A stretch of DNA of 64,000 nucleotides from the NCBI GenBank assembly GCA_002400495.2, contig NVQL02000076.1:1-64000 (forward strand). Reading direction: 5' to 3'. Each line of letters starts with the position of its first letter. The stretch's first letter is position 1. A program made the translations under genes and the position numbers. Under the pieces are notes generated by a model, which saw nothing but the letters and a program-made list of their open reading frames with translations, did no database searches and had not been told where the DNA came from. Source of the stretch: Alphaproteobacteria bacterium (GTDB taxonomy: Bacteria > Pseudomonadota > Alphaproteobacteria > Rhizobiales > OSC116). Below, in pieces: positions 17,314-26,517 of the stretch.

Positions 17314-18858
17314 ATGACGAGGATTGGTTTAAACAAAACTGAGGACAGCAAAGCAGTTTGCTGTCTTTTTAATGTCTGCAAATCGTTTGGCGCTGTGCAA
17401 GCGCTTCATCACGTGTCGCTTGAAATTAGGCGCGGTGAAACCTTGGCGATTGTTGGTGAAAATGGTGCGGGCAAAACCACTTTAATGAATATATTATTTG
17501 GTTTAATGGCGCCTGATGAAGGTAGTATTTCGCTTGATGGCCAAGAGGTTGTGTTTAAAAATGCAGCGCAGGCGATTGATGCTGGGATTGGTATGGTTCA
17601 TCAACATTTCATGCTTTATCCGAACCTGACTGTTTTGGAGAATATTCTAATTGGCGCTGAAGGCAAAACGCGGTTTGGTCTGTTGGATTTTGAAAAAAGG
17701 CGGACGGAAATTTTAGCGCTGATTGATGAATTCGAATTTAAATTGGCGGTTGATAAAAAGGTGTCGGAATTATCGCTCGATGCGCAACAGCAGCTAGAAA
17801 TTATTAAAATATTATACCGTGGGTCGCAGATTATTATCTTGGATGAACCGACGGCTATTTTGATTCCTAAAGAAATTGAAGCTTTGTTTAATGTGATTAA
17901 GCGCTTAACCGATGAAGGTAAGTCGGTGATTATTGTCACTCATAAATTAGGTGAAGTGATGGAAAATGCTGATCGGGTGGTCGTGATGCGCAGTGGCGAG
18001 GTGGTTGATACGTTATTGATCAGCCAAACCAGTCAAGCCGAATTGGCAAAATTAATGGTGGGTAGAGAGATTGAACCGCTCAAGAAGATTGCATTCATTA
18101 AAGATGATGTGGTGCTTGAAGTGAACGGTTTGACGGTGCAAGGGACTGGTAAAGTGGCTATGCTTGACAATATATCTTTGCAAATAAAATCGGGTGAGAT
18201 ATTGGGCATTGCGGGTGTTTCGGGCAGTGGACAAAAGCAATTGGTGGAGGCGTTGGTTGGCTTGCGCAACCCAGATGGCGGTGAGATTTTGTTGGATGGG
18301 GTTAACGTGAATTCCAAATCAGTTAGGCAACGGCGGGATGTTGGGCTGGCGTATATTGCCGAAGATAGAATGATGGTGGGCTTGGCTGTGGATGCATCTG
18401 TTGCTGAAAACGCCATAGCAGGACGTGAGGCGAGTGGTCAATTTACTAAATATGGGCTGTTTAATTTCCAGAAAATTAGAGAATTCACTCGGGATTTAAT
18501 TGAGCGATTTGACATTCGAACCACGGGTTCTGCGCAAATTGTGGATGACCTTTCGGGCGGTAACAAACAGAAAATAATTGTTGCGCGGGAACTGAATGGA
18601 TCGCCGCGGCTTATCATTGCAGAAAACCCGTGTTGGGGTGTTGATATTGGCGCGATTAGTTTTATTCAGCGGCAATTGTTAGACTGCGCTAAGGATGGCG
18701 CAGCGGTATTATTGATCAGCACAGAGTTGGAAGAATTATTTGATTTAAGTGATCGATTGTCGGTTTTTTACGAAGGTCGGATTAGTGCTACATTTACGAG
18801 GGCAGAATTGGATATCGGCCGCGTCGGCGAAGCTATGGCGGGAGGGGAGGCGGCATGA
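17314..18858 (+). CDS. Nucleoside ABC importer, double ATPase subunit
   Basis: A 514-residue ATPase with two ABC domains. In the first, GENGAGKTT is the Walker A motif, LSLDAQQQLEI a weakened signature and ILDEPTAIL the Walker B. In the second, Walker A is degenerate (GVSGSGQKQ), LSGGNKQKIIVAREL is the signature, and the usual QPTRGLD segment is changed to NPCWGVD. I take the ATG at 17314; codons before it lie inside the previous gene. The start has no good Shine-Dalgarno, and an intrinsic-terminator hairpin lies within codons 11-19. The stop overlaps the next gene (ATGA). Confidence 0.87.
   Translation: MTRIGLNKTEDSKAVCCLFNVCKSFGAVQALHHVSLEIRRGETLAIVGENGAGKTTLMNILFGLMAPDEGSISLDGQEVVFKNAAQAIDAGIGMVHQHFMLYPNLTVLENILIGAEGKTRFGLLDFEKRRTEILALIDEFEFKLAVDKKVSELSLDAQQQLEIIKILYRGSQIIILDEPTAILIPKEIEALFNVIKRLTDEGKSVIIVTHKLGEVMENADRVVVMRSGEVVDTLLISQTSQAELAKLMVGREIEPLKKIAFIKDDVVLEVNGLTVQGTGKVAMLDNISLQIKSGEILGIAGVSGSGQKQLVEALVGLRNPDGGEILLDGVNVNSKSVRQRRDVGLAYIAEDRMMVGLAVDASVAENAIAGREASGQFTKYGLFNFQKIREFTRDLIERFDIRTTGSAQIVDDLSGGNKQKIIVARELNGSPRLIIAENPCWGVDIGAISFIQRQLLDCAKDGAAVLLISTELEELFDLSDRLSVFYEGRISATFTRAELDIGRVGEAMAGGEAA
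17344..17370 (+). terminator. Intrinsic terminator inside the 5' end of the ATPase gene
   Basis: GACAGCAAA and TTTGCTGTC form a perfect 9-bp stem with loop GCAG, followed directly by TTTTT. It lies 38 bp after the binding-protein stop, where an attenuator is often found in ABC operons. Here, however, it falls within the translated start of the ATPase. The sense codons through it (DSKAVCCLF) lead into the first beta strand of the ABC domain. Confidence 0.65.
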
Positions 18859-19871
18859 GTGATTTGTTGAAAAAGACTAATCTGGTTGGTGTGGCATCGG
18901 CGGCTTTATTGCTGAGTTTGATATTGATCATCCCTGCGAGCAGAGACGTGGCTTTTGGTTTTTGGGATGGAGTGGTTGGCGGCAGGAATCATTTTAACCT
19001 ATGGACAACGCTGAGCCGTGCGTCAATTATCATCGGCATGGCAATGGCTGCATTGGTGGCGTTTCGGGCGGGCTTGATAAATTTAGGCGGTGAGGGACAG
19101 CTGGTTTTGGGTGGGCTGGTTGCTGCATTGGTTGGTGTTTATGTGGATTTACCGCCAGTGTTATTGGCGGTTGTGGCGCTTGTCTCGGCAATGTTGGCGG
19201 CGGGGCTTTGGGCATTGCTAGCTGGTTGGCTTGACCGTGTGGTTGGTATGCCATTGCTGGTTGCCTCGTTATTATTAAACTATCCTGCGAATTATTTTGC
19301 TTCCTATTTGGTGTCTCATCCCTTGCGCGATGTGATGTCGGGCATATCGCAATCGCATAAAATTGACAAGGCGGCAAGGCTGCCGAGGTTTTCTGGCACT
19401 ATATTGGATTATGGTATTTTTATTGTGATCATTTTGGTGATTTTAATCGTATGGTTAGAGCGGAATTCGATATTTGGATATCGGCTTAGAATGCATGGTT
19501 ATTCGGCTAAATTTGCTGAAGTGTCGGGTTTTCCGAGCGGTAAGATATTTTATCAGGCTTTGTTTATCAGCGGGGCGATTGCGGGTTTGGTTGGGTTTTT
19601 GGTGGTGTTTGGGTTTTCGCAGCGCTATATCGATGGGATGCTGACGGTGCCACTTTATGCGTGGACGGGTATTGTTGCGGTTTTGCTGGCAGCGATAACG
19701 CCGTGGATAGTGCCGATAACGGGCTTGTTATTTGCCATTTTGGCAACTGGGGCAGGCGGCATGGAACGGGTTGCGGGTATTCCGCGCGAGGCATCGCAAA
19801 TTGTGCAGGGCATGATTATTTTATGGCTGGCGGCAACGGGTAAGCCGTTAAATTCAAAGGATGGACATTGA
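18855..19871 (+). CDS. Nucleoside ABC importer permease 1
   Basis: A 338-residue BPD_transp_2 permease with about nine hydrophobic helices. The segments ALVAFRAGLINLGGEGQLVL and FSGTILDYGIF match the RnsC/YufP group of BMP-linked permeases. It overlaps the ATPase stop by 4 bp and overlaps or abuts the second permease. It forms the membrane pore with the next gene product. Confidence 0.9.
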   Translation: MSDLLKKTNLVGVASAALLLSLILIIPASRDVAFGFWDGVVGGRNHFNLWTTLSRASIIIGMAMAALVAFRAGLINLGGEGQLVLGGLVAALVGVYVDLPPVLLAVVALVSAMLAAGLWALLAGWLDRVVGMPLLVASLLLNYPANYFASYLVSHPLRDVMSGISQSHKIDKAARLPRFSGTILDYGIFIVIILVILIVWLERNSIFGYRLRMHGYSAKFAEVSGFPSGKIFYQALFISGAIAGLVGFLVVFGFSQRYIDGMLTVPLYAWTGIVAVLLAAITPWIVPITGLLFAILATGAGGMERVAGIPREASQIVQGMIILWLAATGKPLNSKDGH

Positions 19872-19873
19872 AC

Positions 19874-20770
19874 ATGATGCTTGATCCGACTTTTTTTGAT
19901 TCAATCGCTCGGTTTATCACGCCGCTTTTGCTGGCTGCGTTGGGCGGGGCGTTATGCGATAGGGCGGCGGTGTTTAACATTGCGCTCGAAGGCATGATGT
20001 TGATCGGGGCGTTTTTTGGCGTGGTTGGCTCTTATTATTTTGGCAGTTGGCAGGCTGGCTTATTGTTTGCCATTTTATCGGGCTTTGCTAGTGGTGTGGT
20101 GTTTTCGTGGTTTTCGATCTATCGCAAAGGTGATGATATTGTTGTCAGCATTGGTTTTAATATATTGGCATTGGGCTTGACGGTGTTTTTGCTGCGGTAT
20201 TTGTTCAATACGCGCGGGCAATTTGATGATCCTAATATTATTGGCGTGCCGCGCATTAGCATTCCGATTATTTCGGACATTCCTTATATTGGTAATTTAT
20301 TTGCTAACCAGTCCATCTTATTTTACTTCGCGATTATATTGGTGTTTCTGATTCAATTTCTATTATTCAGGCACAAATATGGGTTATATTTGCGGGCTGC
20401 TGGTGATAATATTATGGCGCTGCGCACTGCTGGTCTTTCGCCTGAGTTGATTCAAAGTGGGGCGGTGATTGCTTGCGGAATTTTATGCGCTTTGGCGGGG
20501 GCGCAATTGTCGATCTCGAGCGTGACATTATTTGCTGAGGGCATGAGCGCGGGGCGCGGGTGGATTGCCGTGGTGATCATTATGATGTGTGCGGGGCGGC
20601 CGTTGCTTATATTGCCTGCAGCGATATTTTTTGGCCTGTTGGACGCGATTGGTTTTCGCATTCAAGCTTTTGGTGTGCCGCAACAATTTACCGATTCATT
20701 GCCGTATGTTTTGGCCATATTCATCATGGCCATTGCGATTGGCCGAAGGCGTCGTAAGTTAAATAAATAA
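19874..20770 (+). CDS. Nucleoside ABC importer permease 2
   Basis: A 298-residue BPD_transp_2 permease. Family segments are LAALGGALCDRAAVFNIALE, GMMLIGAFFG and AGRGWIAVVIIMMCAGRP. A TTG at 19868 overlapping the previous stop is an alternative start; the ATG at 19874 is preferred. Partner of permease 1 in the nucleoside importer. The deaminase gene follows after 28 bp. Confidence 0.9.
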   Translation: MMLDPTFFDSIARFITPLLLAALGGALCDRAAVFNIALEGMMLIGAFFGVVGSYYFGSWQAGLLFAILSGFASGVVFSWFSIYRKGDDIVVSIGFNILALGLTVFLLRYLFNTRGQFDDPNIIGVPRISIPIISDIPYIGNLFANQSILFYFAIILVFLIQFLLFRHKYGLYLRAAGDNIMALRTAGLSPELIQSGAVIACGILCALAGAQLSISSVTLFAEGMSAGRGWIAVVIIMMCAGRPLLILPAAIFFGLLDAIGFRIQAFGVPQQFTDSLPYVLAIFIMAIAIGRRRRKLNK

Positions 20771-20798
20771 TTGATTTTATGGATGGGGGAAGATTTAC

Positions 20799-22121
20799 AT
20801 GACTGTATTTCCACAGGCAGCCGATATTTTAGTGCTTGGCGGTGAAATTTTAACCATGGATGGTAAATTTACTAGCTTTGAAGATGGGGCTATTGCGATA
20901 TCGGACAGTAAAATTGTTGCTGTTGGGCATCAGGTAGACGCTGCAAATTGCGAGGCTTGTGATACCATAAATGCCGAAGGTATGTTGGTGACGCCTGGCC
21001 TGGTCAACACCCATTGCCATGCAGCCATGACTTTGTTTCGTGGTTTGGCCGATGATGTGCCGTTGGATTTGTTTTTAAAAACCGTATGGGCAGCCGAAGC
21101 TGAACATGTCAATTATAACAATGTTTTTGCGGGGGCGACATTGGGCATTGCTGAAATGGCAATGGGCGGAATTACGCATTTTGTTGACATGTATATGGAA
21201 CCCGAAGCGACAATTGCAGCCTCACGGAAAGTTGGCATTAGTTTAACTTCTGGGCCGATATTTATGGGTATAAATTCGGTGTCTAGCGATGAATGGCAGG
21301 AACAGATGCGGGTTGCTGATGCTTATTTATCGATAGCCAAAGACAAGCCTGACGTGCAGAATATGATTATGCCGCATTCGAGTTATGCGCTGGATATGGC
21401 GCAGTTAAAAGACTTGGTTGCATTGGCGCAAAAATATGACATTCGGATGCACACTCATGGTGCGGAAGCGCCTTCGGAAATGAAATTGGTCGCGGCGCTG
21501 CATGATGGTGCGCGACCAATTGACGTGTTTGAAAGTGCGGGTGTTTTTGCGCAAGGTGGTACATTGATTGCGCATGCGGTGGATTTAACTGATGAAGAAA
21601 TTACACGTATGGCGGATTGTGGCGTTTCGGTTTCTCATTGCCCATTATCTAACAGCAAACTGGCTTCGGGCATGGCGCGGGTGAGGGATTTGCGCGCTGC
21701 TGGTGTGACTGTTTCGCTGGGTACTGATGGAGCGTCTAGTGGAAATGATCTTGATTTGTGGAAGGCCATGCGGCTGGCGAGTTTTGTGTCGGCATTGTTA
21801 ACCGAGCAGCCTGCGGTTTTGCCTGCGCGGGAAATATTTGCTATGGCGACACGTGAGGGTGCAAAAGCTCTCGGGCTTGAAGATGAATTTGGTACGCTTG
21901 AAGTTGGCAAACGTGCGGATATTATGATGATTGATATGTCGGCTTTGCATTTAACGCCTAGCTATGATCCATATTCGTCGCTGGTGTTTGCAGCTGGGCG
22001 TGAGGATGTTTGCCATGTGATTGCGAACGGTGCGCTAGTGGTCGAAAATAAGCAACTTATTGCCGATATTTCAAGCGAAATTATGCAGGTCAAAAGAGTT
22101 GCTGATCAGATATCGGTATAA
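20799..22121 (+). CDS. mtaD: 5-methylthioadenosine/S-adenosylhomocysteine deaminase
   Basis: A 440-residue amidohydrolase-superfamily enzyme of the TrzN/SsnA/MtaD group. Metal ligands appear in NTHCHAAM (HxH), MHTHGAE, IAHAVDL and LGTDGASS (Asp). RGLADDVPLDLFL is typical of MTA/SAH deaminases. Deamination of MTA gives methylthioinosine, and of SAH gives S-inosylhomocysteine. With the 6-oxopurine phosphorylase at the front of the operon this reconstitutes the two-step MTA to MTI to MTR-1-phosphate route known from Pseudomonas aeruginosa. It is the last gene of the nucleoside operon. Adenosine or another purine nucleoside is an alternative substrate. Confidence 0.82.
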   Translation: MTVFPQAADILVLGGEILTMDGKFTSFEDGAIAISDSKIVAVGHQVDAANCEACDTINAEGMLVTPGLVNTHCHAAMTLFRGLADDVPLDLFLKTVWAAEAEHVNYNNVFAGATLGIAEMAMGGITHFVDMYMEPEATIAASRKVGISLTSGPIFMGINSVSSDEWQEQMRVADAYLSIAKDKPDVQNMIMPHSSYALDMAQLKDLVALAQKYDIRMHTHGAEAPSEMKLVAALHDGARPIDVFESAGVFAQGGTLIAHAVDLTDEEITRMADCGVSVSHCPLSNSKLASGMARVRDLRAAGVTVSLGTDGASSGNDLDLWKAMRLASFVSALLTEQPAVLPAREIFAMATREGAKALGLEDEFGTLEVGKRADIMMIDMSALHLTPSYDPYSSLVFAAGREDVCHVIANGALVVENKQLIADISSEIMQVKRVADQISV

Positions 22122-22152
22122 CCGTTGGGTGATGTTTATGGTGTTTTGAGGT

Positions 22153-22192
22153 GCCAAAACAATAGGTCAAGGGGGAGAATTATTGTTTTGGC
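22153..22192. terminator. Hairpin between convergent deaminase and aldolase genes
   Basis: GCCAAAACAATA (22153-22164) and TATTGTTTTGGC (22181-22192) are a perfect 12-bp stem with a 16-base loop. The stem is AT-rich and T-rich at its end, and it lies between two convergent stops. A bidirectional terminator is likely although no long T tract follows the stem. Confidence 0.6.
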
Positions 22193-22213
22193 TGTCGGGG
22201 GATGGAGTGTCTG

Positions 22214-24265
22214 TTAACGTAGACTGGCTTCGATATTACCGCCGTCAACAGTAAGAATATGGGCTGTCGTGCGCTCACTTTTGGCTAGCATCACAAAACC
22301 ATCAGCGACATGTTTGGCTTCTACTTCACGATGTAATAAATTACCAGCCATATAGGTTTTTGTGTCTACGCCGCGGGCTTTGGAGCGGGTTTCGATGAAT
22401 TCATCATCTAGTAAGCCCGAACGAATGCGATCGGCATTAATGCCATTAACACGTATGTTATTTTCGCCTAGCTCTAGCGCGAGTTGTTTGACTAAAAATA
22501 GGGTTGTGGCTTTTGGTAGCCCATAAGCACCAAAACCTTTGCCGGGGTTTACGGCTTGTTTGGAGACGTTAAATAATAATTGCCCGCCAAAATCTTGTGT
22601 TTGCAGTATTTTGGCGGTTTGTTGAGCGAGTTTGTGATGGCTGAAAAAGTTCAAATTGAAGCTAGACATTAGTGTTTCATCATCCATTTCAACCATGCTG
22701 CTCTGCCACGCAGCGCCTGCATTGCTGACCAAAATATCAACCCCACCAAAACGTTTTACGCACGCGGTCAATATATCATTTGCGGCATTTTCTTGGGTTA
22801 TATCGCAAACCATATGTGCGTGGTCTTGGCCAAAATCGGCCTGAACTTGTTTTAAAGCGGCTTCATCTCTATCTACCAGAAACAGGTTTGCGCCTTGGTC
22901 TTTAAATGCTTTTGCGCTGGCTACACCTATGGCACCCGCAGCGCCTGTTACGACGACAATTTTGCCGTTAAAAACTTTGGGTTTTGCGCTGCCTAATTTG
23001 GCTTGCTCGAGTGACCAATATTCCATTTCGAATAAATCTTTATCGCCAATTGGGTAAAAACCACCATTGGCTTGCGCCCATTGCATAACTTGGCAAGTTT
23101 GCTCGCCAATATCGGCGGCAATGCGGGCTGCGCTGGCGTTTGCGCCTATGCCTAAAATACCTAGGCCTGGAATCCACGCTAAGTTTGGCGTGGGGCATAG
23201 CATTGTTTTGCTGTCTGCGGAGAGTTTTACTTGTTGGTTGAAATAGGCTTTATATTGTTGAATGAATTCTGCAACGGCGGTTTGAATGCCAGCTTTGCCT
23301 TGTGCCAATATATCGGCGGTTAATAGCAAGGGATGGCCTTTGGTGCGAATGACGTGGTCAGGTGTTGCCACACCGCGTGTCGCCAATTCTGCAAGATCAT
23401 CACGCATTAAGAATGATAAGTTTTCGCTTGATGAGCGTAGGTCAAATATGGGAGCGGCACAGTCTGGATCTGCTGTATGTTTGGCAATTTCTGTCGATAA
23501 AACGCCACGTAGAATGGGTAATATTTCTGAGGCGATTTGGATTTTTTGTGGGGTTTTGATTTCGGGTTTGGTGTTTTTGGTTAGCCAATCCTCGACTAAA
23601 TTGACATGCTCGATCATTAAATCGTATGATTTCTTGGCGCTATTTGCAAAGGTGAAATGCCCATGATTAATAAGCATCATGCCTTCGATATCGGGGTTGG
23701 CATCAAATATATCTGCTGCGGTTTTGGAGAGTGAGAAACCCGGCATAATGTAAGGCACAAGGGCAACGCGATCGCCAAAGATTTGTTTGGTTATTTTCTC
23801 GACATCAGGGAGGTTTGCCAATGCTAACATCGAGGTTGCGTGGGTATGATCTACAAATTTATGGGGAATATAGGCGTGTAATAAGGTTTCGACTGAAGGG
23901 TTGGGTGATTTGCTATCTAATAAGTTTGAACGTTGGATATTGACCATATCCTCATCTGATAGAGTTTCTAAATTTCGCAAATTGGCTAATGGTGCCATAT
24001 TAACAGCGGGCAAGCCTGGGGCTTGGATGGTTTCTAAATCCCAACCGCTGCCTTTAACATGTAAAACCTTTATTGAGTTTCCAAAAATATCTGTCCGATC
24101 GACCTTAACCGAGGTATTCCCCCCACCATGCATGACGAGATCGGGGTTTTGCCCTAAAAGTTGAGATGTATAAACACGAAGTGCCAATTGTTGGTCTGCT
24201 GAATCTTCGCCCGCTTCAGTTAAAAATTGTTCTGCAATCTTTGTATTCCATAAATTTTCGACCAT
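22214..24265 (-). CDS. Class II aldolase / short-chain dehydrogenase fusion
   Basis: A 683-residue two-domain enzyme. Residues about 20-420 are a class II aldolase/adducin domain with MHGGGNTSVKV, DHTHATSM and INHGHFTFA supplying zinc His residues. Residues about 435-680 are an SDR with VVTGAAGAIG for NAD binding, SNAGAAW and the catalytic YGLPK. This is the architecture of RhaEW-type rhamnulose-1-phosphate aldolase/lactaldehyde dehydrogenase. Next to mtnK and mtnA, the likelier substrate is methylthioribulose-1-phosphate or 5-deoxyribulose-1-phosphate. That would be split to DHAP and an aldehyde, which the SDR would then oxidise or reduce. AGGAAA before the ATG at 24265 sets the start. Rhamnulose phosphate remains possible. 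Confidence 0.82.
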   Translation of the reverse strand: MVENLWNTKIAEQFLTEAGEDSADQQLALRVYTSQLLGQNPDLVMHGGGNTSVKVDRTDIFGNSIKVLHVKGSGWDLETIQAPGLPAVNMAPLANLRNLETLSDEDMVNIQRSNLLDSKSPNPSVETLLHAYIPHKFVDHTHATSMLALANLPDVEKITKQIFGDRVALVPYIMPGFSLSKTAADIFDANPDIEGMMLINHGHFTFANSAKKSYDLMIEHVNLVEDWLTKNTKPEIKTPQKIQIASEILPILRGVLSTEIAKHTADPDCAAPIFDLRSSSENLSFLMRDDLAELATRGVATPDHVIRTKGHPLLLTADILAQGKAGIQTAVAEFIQQYKAYFNQQVKLSADSKTMLCPTPNLAWIPGLGILGIGANASAARIAADIGEQTCQVMQWAQANGGFYPIGDKDLFEMEYWSLEQAKLGSAKPKVFNGKIVVVTGAAGAIGVASAKAFKDQGANLFLVDRDEAALKQVQADFGQDHAHMVCDITQENAANDILTACVKRFGGVDILVSNAGAAWQSSMVEMDDETLMSSFNLNFFSHHKLAQQTAKILQTQDFGGQLLFNVSKQAVNPGKGFGAYGLPKATTLFLVKQLALELGENNIRVNGINADRIRSGLLDDEFIETRSKARGVDTKTYMAGNLLHREVEAKHVADGFVMLAKSERTTAHILTVDGGNIEASLR

Positions 24266-24307
24266 TATGACATTTCCTATATATAATTTACCATTACCTC
24301 TATTTGA

Positions 24308-24333
24308 CAAATATCAGATACACTTGTCAAATG
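24308..24333. promoter_or_regulatory. Shared 26-bp operator, copy B (aldolase / sorC)
   Basis: CAAATA, spacer TCAGATACACTTGT, then CAAATG between the divergent aldolase (start 24265) and sorC (start 24434). It is overlaid on a perfect inverted repeat: ATTTGACAA at 24302-24310 and TTGTCAAAT at 24324-24332. The arms contain TTGACA in both directions, so bound protein could overlap the -35 boxes of both promoters. Confidence 0.65.
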
Positions 24334-24433
24334 AAAAATAATAATTTCATACTGATTCTATTGTTGAATATTTTTTTTGGTCGGTTTAAGCTTAATACAA
24401 GTATTTGCTGCAAAAAGGAGCATTGGGATTTAT

Positions 24434-25420
24434 ATGGCATCGATTAGTAAAAGGCGTTCATCAGGCCAAGTGAGTGGAGACGAAATAGTGGTTGAGACTG
24501 CTTGGCTCTACTATCATGACGAGCTGAACCAAACCGAGATTGCTAAAAAATTAGATGTCTCGCGGGCTACAGTGGTTAATTATTTGCAAGAAGCGCGAGA
24601 GAAGGGGTTTATACGCTTAACCTTATCTCCCAGTGTGTTTTCTGGGCATAAATTATCGCATATTTTGCGCAAACGTTTTGGCTTGAAGTCGGTTTTGATT
24701 ATTCCTGATGGGGACAAACAAGAAGCTCAAAAAAGTGAGCGTGTTGCCCGTGCTGCTGCTGAATGGTTGCCTGATTTATTGGAAGTTGGTGACACATTGG
24801 GTGTGGCTTGGGGGCAAACGTTATTTCAAGTTGCAGATAGCTTGGTGGCTTCACCCATTAAAGATTTAAAAGTTGTGCAATTGATCGGGTCGATGGCAAC
24901 GCCTTATGGGTTTGATGCTGAAATTGTATCTGCTAATTTGGCTTTAGGGTTGGGCGCGCAGTGTGTGAACTTGCATGCTCCTGCAGTTTTAACCAGTGTT
25001 GAACTGGCCAAACAGCTCAAAGCTGAGCCGATTATTTCTAAACAATTAGAAGCTTTGAAAGATTGCAATAAAGCGATTTTTGCAGCTGGTTCTTGCACCC
25101 CAGAAAGCCATGTGGTTAGCGGTGGCTTGGCGACGCAGAGTGACCTTAAATATTATATTTCAAAGGGCGCTGTTGGCGTGCTATGTGGGCAATTTATTGA
25201 TGGCAATGGCAAGGCTGTCGCAGGGCCGTTAGAAGAAAGAATAATCGGTGTAGAGCTTAAAAATTTGGTTGGGCTTGAAATGGGCTTGTTGGTGTCTGCA
25301 GGTGTTGACAAAGCAAGAGCTATGCTAGCGGTTATGAAGGGCGGCTACACAACCCACCTTGTGACCAATGCAACCACAGCGGCCAAGATTATTACCTTGG
25401 CCGATGAAGAAAATATCTGA
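24434..25420 (+). CDS. SorC-family sugar-binding transcriptional regulator
   Basis: A 328-residue regulator. The N-terminal HTH reads YYHDELNQTEIAKKLDVSRA followed by TVVNYLQEAREKGFIRL. The C-terminal sugar-phosphate sensing domain contains GDTLGVAWGQTLFQV, VQLIGSMATPYGFDAEIV and VGVLCGQFID. SorC members typically respond to a phosphorylated sugar. AAAGGAG lies about 13 bp upstream of the chosen ATG; a longer frame from 24377 lacks an HTH-compatible N-terminus. It stands between the aldolase and mtnA genes and is the likely regulator of the four 26-bp elements. Confidence 0.88.
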   Translation: MASISKRRSSGQVSGDEIVVETAWLYYHDELNQTEIAKKLDVSRATVVNYLQEAREKGFIRLTLSPSVFSGHKLSHILRKRFGLKSVLIIPDGDKQEAQKSERVARAAAEWLPDLLEVGDTLGVAWGQTLFQVADSLVASPIKDLKVVQLIGSMATPYGFDAEIVSANLALGLGAQCVNLHAPAVLTSVELAKQLKAEPIISKQLEALKDCNKAIFAAGSCTPESHVVSGGLATQSDLKYYISKGAVGVLCGQFIDGNGKAVAGPLEERIIGVELKNLVGLEMGLLVSAGVDKARAMLAVMKGGYTTHLVTNATTAAKIITLADEENI

Positions 25421-25422
25421 AT

Positions 25423-26517
25423 TTAAGCATGCTCTGGAAATAGTTTTAGCATCGCTTCATTATTGGCTGCACATACGCCGCGTTCGGTGATTAAGCCCGT
25501 GATTAAGTTTGCTGGTGTTACATCAAACGCAGGGTTGCCGCCTGGTGTGCTATCTGGCGAAATTTGCACAGATGTTACTGTGCCATCTGCCAATTTACCA
25601 TATACATGCGTAACTTCTTTGCCTGTTCTCTCCTCAATGGGGATTTCTTTAATGCCATCATTAACCGTCCAGTCGATGGTGGGTGAGGGCAGAGCCACAT
25701 AGAATGGAACGTTATTGGCTTTTGCTGCGAGGGCTTTTAAATAGGTGCCAATTTTGTTGCACACATCGCCTTGCGCTGTGGTGCGGTCTGTGCCGACAAT
25801 CACCAAATCGACTTGCCCATGTTGCATCAAATGGCCGCCTGCATTATCGACTATTAAGGTATGTGGCACGCCATGGCCTGCCATTTCCCAACTGGTCAAT
25901 TGTGCGCCTTGGTTACGCGGGCGGGTTTCATCGACCCATATGTGAATGGGAATGCCAGCTTCTTGGGCATGATACATGGCCGAGGTTGCGGTGCCCCAAT
26001 CAACAGTTGCGAGCCAGCCAGCGTTGCAATGGGTGAGGATATTAATGGTTTCCCCCGGCTTTTTCTTGGCGGCAATCTCGCGAATGATAGCGAGGCCATT
26101 TTCGCCAATTTTTCGGTTAATTTCGACATCTTCATCGCAGATTTCTATGGCTAATTTATAGGCGGCTTCGAGGCGCTCGTTTGGGGCGAGGGGCAATAAG
26201 ACAGATTTTACACGGTCGAGCGCCCATCTTAGGTTGATGGCGGTCGGGCGAGTTTTGTTGAGCGCTTGCCAAGATTGTTCTACATATGCATCGCTCGTGT
26301 CTTCGGCCATGGCTAAAGCCATACCATATGCTGCGGTTGCGCCAATAAGTGGGGCGCCACGCACCAGCATGTCGGCAATGGCTATTTCGGCATCTTTGCG
26401 GCTGGTTAAATCTACGATTTTAAATTCGTGTGGCAATAAGCGTTGTTCAATTATTTTTACAGTGCGCCCATCATCATCAAGCCAGATTGATCTATAATGT
26501 TTGTCTTGTACTTTCAT
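25423..26517 (-). CDS. mtnA: Methylthioribose-1-phosphate isomerase
   Basis: A 364-residue eIF-2B-like isomerase. Active-site segments are [29 protein letters not shown] with the catalytic Cys, [18 protein letters not shown], and [20 protein letters not shown] with the catalytic Asp. It converts MTR-1-phosphate to MTRu-1-phosphate; homologues also accept 5-deoxyribose-1-phosphate. Its ATG overlaps the mtnK stop by 4 bp, and its stop is 2 bp from the convergent sorC stop. The specificity relative to ribose-1,5-bisphosphate isomerases is inferred from the mtnK partner. Confidence 0.9.
   Translation of the reverse strand: MKVQDKHYRSIWLDDDGRTVKIIEQRLLPHEFKIVDLTSRKDAEIAIADMLVRGAPLIGATAAYGMALAMAEDTSDAYVEQSWQALNKTRPTAINLRWALDRVKSVLLPLAPNERLEAAYKLAIEICDEDVEINRKIGENGLAIIREIAAKKKPGETINILTHCNAGWLATVDWGTATSAMYHAQEAGIPIHIWVDETRPRNQGAQLTSWEMAGHGVPHTLIVDNAGGHLMQHGQVDLVIVGTDRTTAQGDVCNKIGTYLKALAAKANNVPFYVALPSPTIDWTVNDGIKEIPIEERTGKEVTHVYGKLADGTVTSVQISPDSTPGGNPAFDVTPANLITGLITERGVCAANNEAMLKLFPEHA

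Noticed and set aside
19030-19377. Reverse-strand Pro- and Gln-rich frame opposite the permease gene
   Set aside because: Composition is an artefact of the complementary strand of a Gly- and Leu-rich membrane protein; no start signal or family match.
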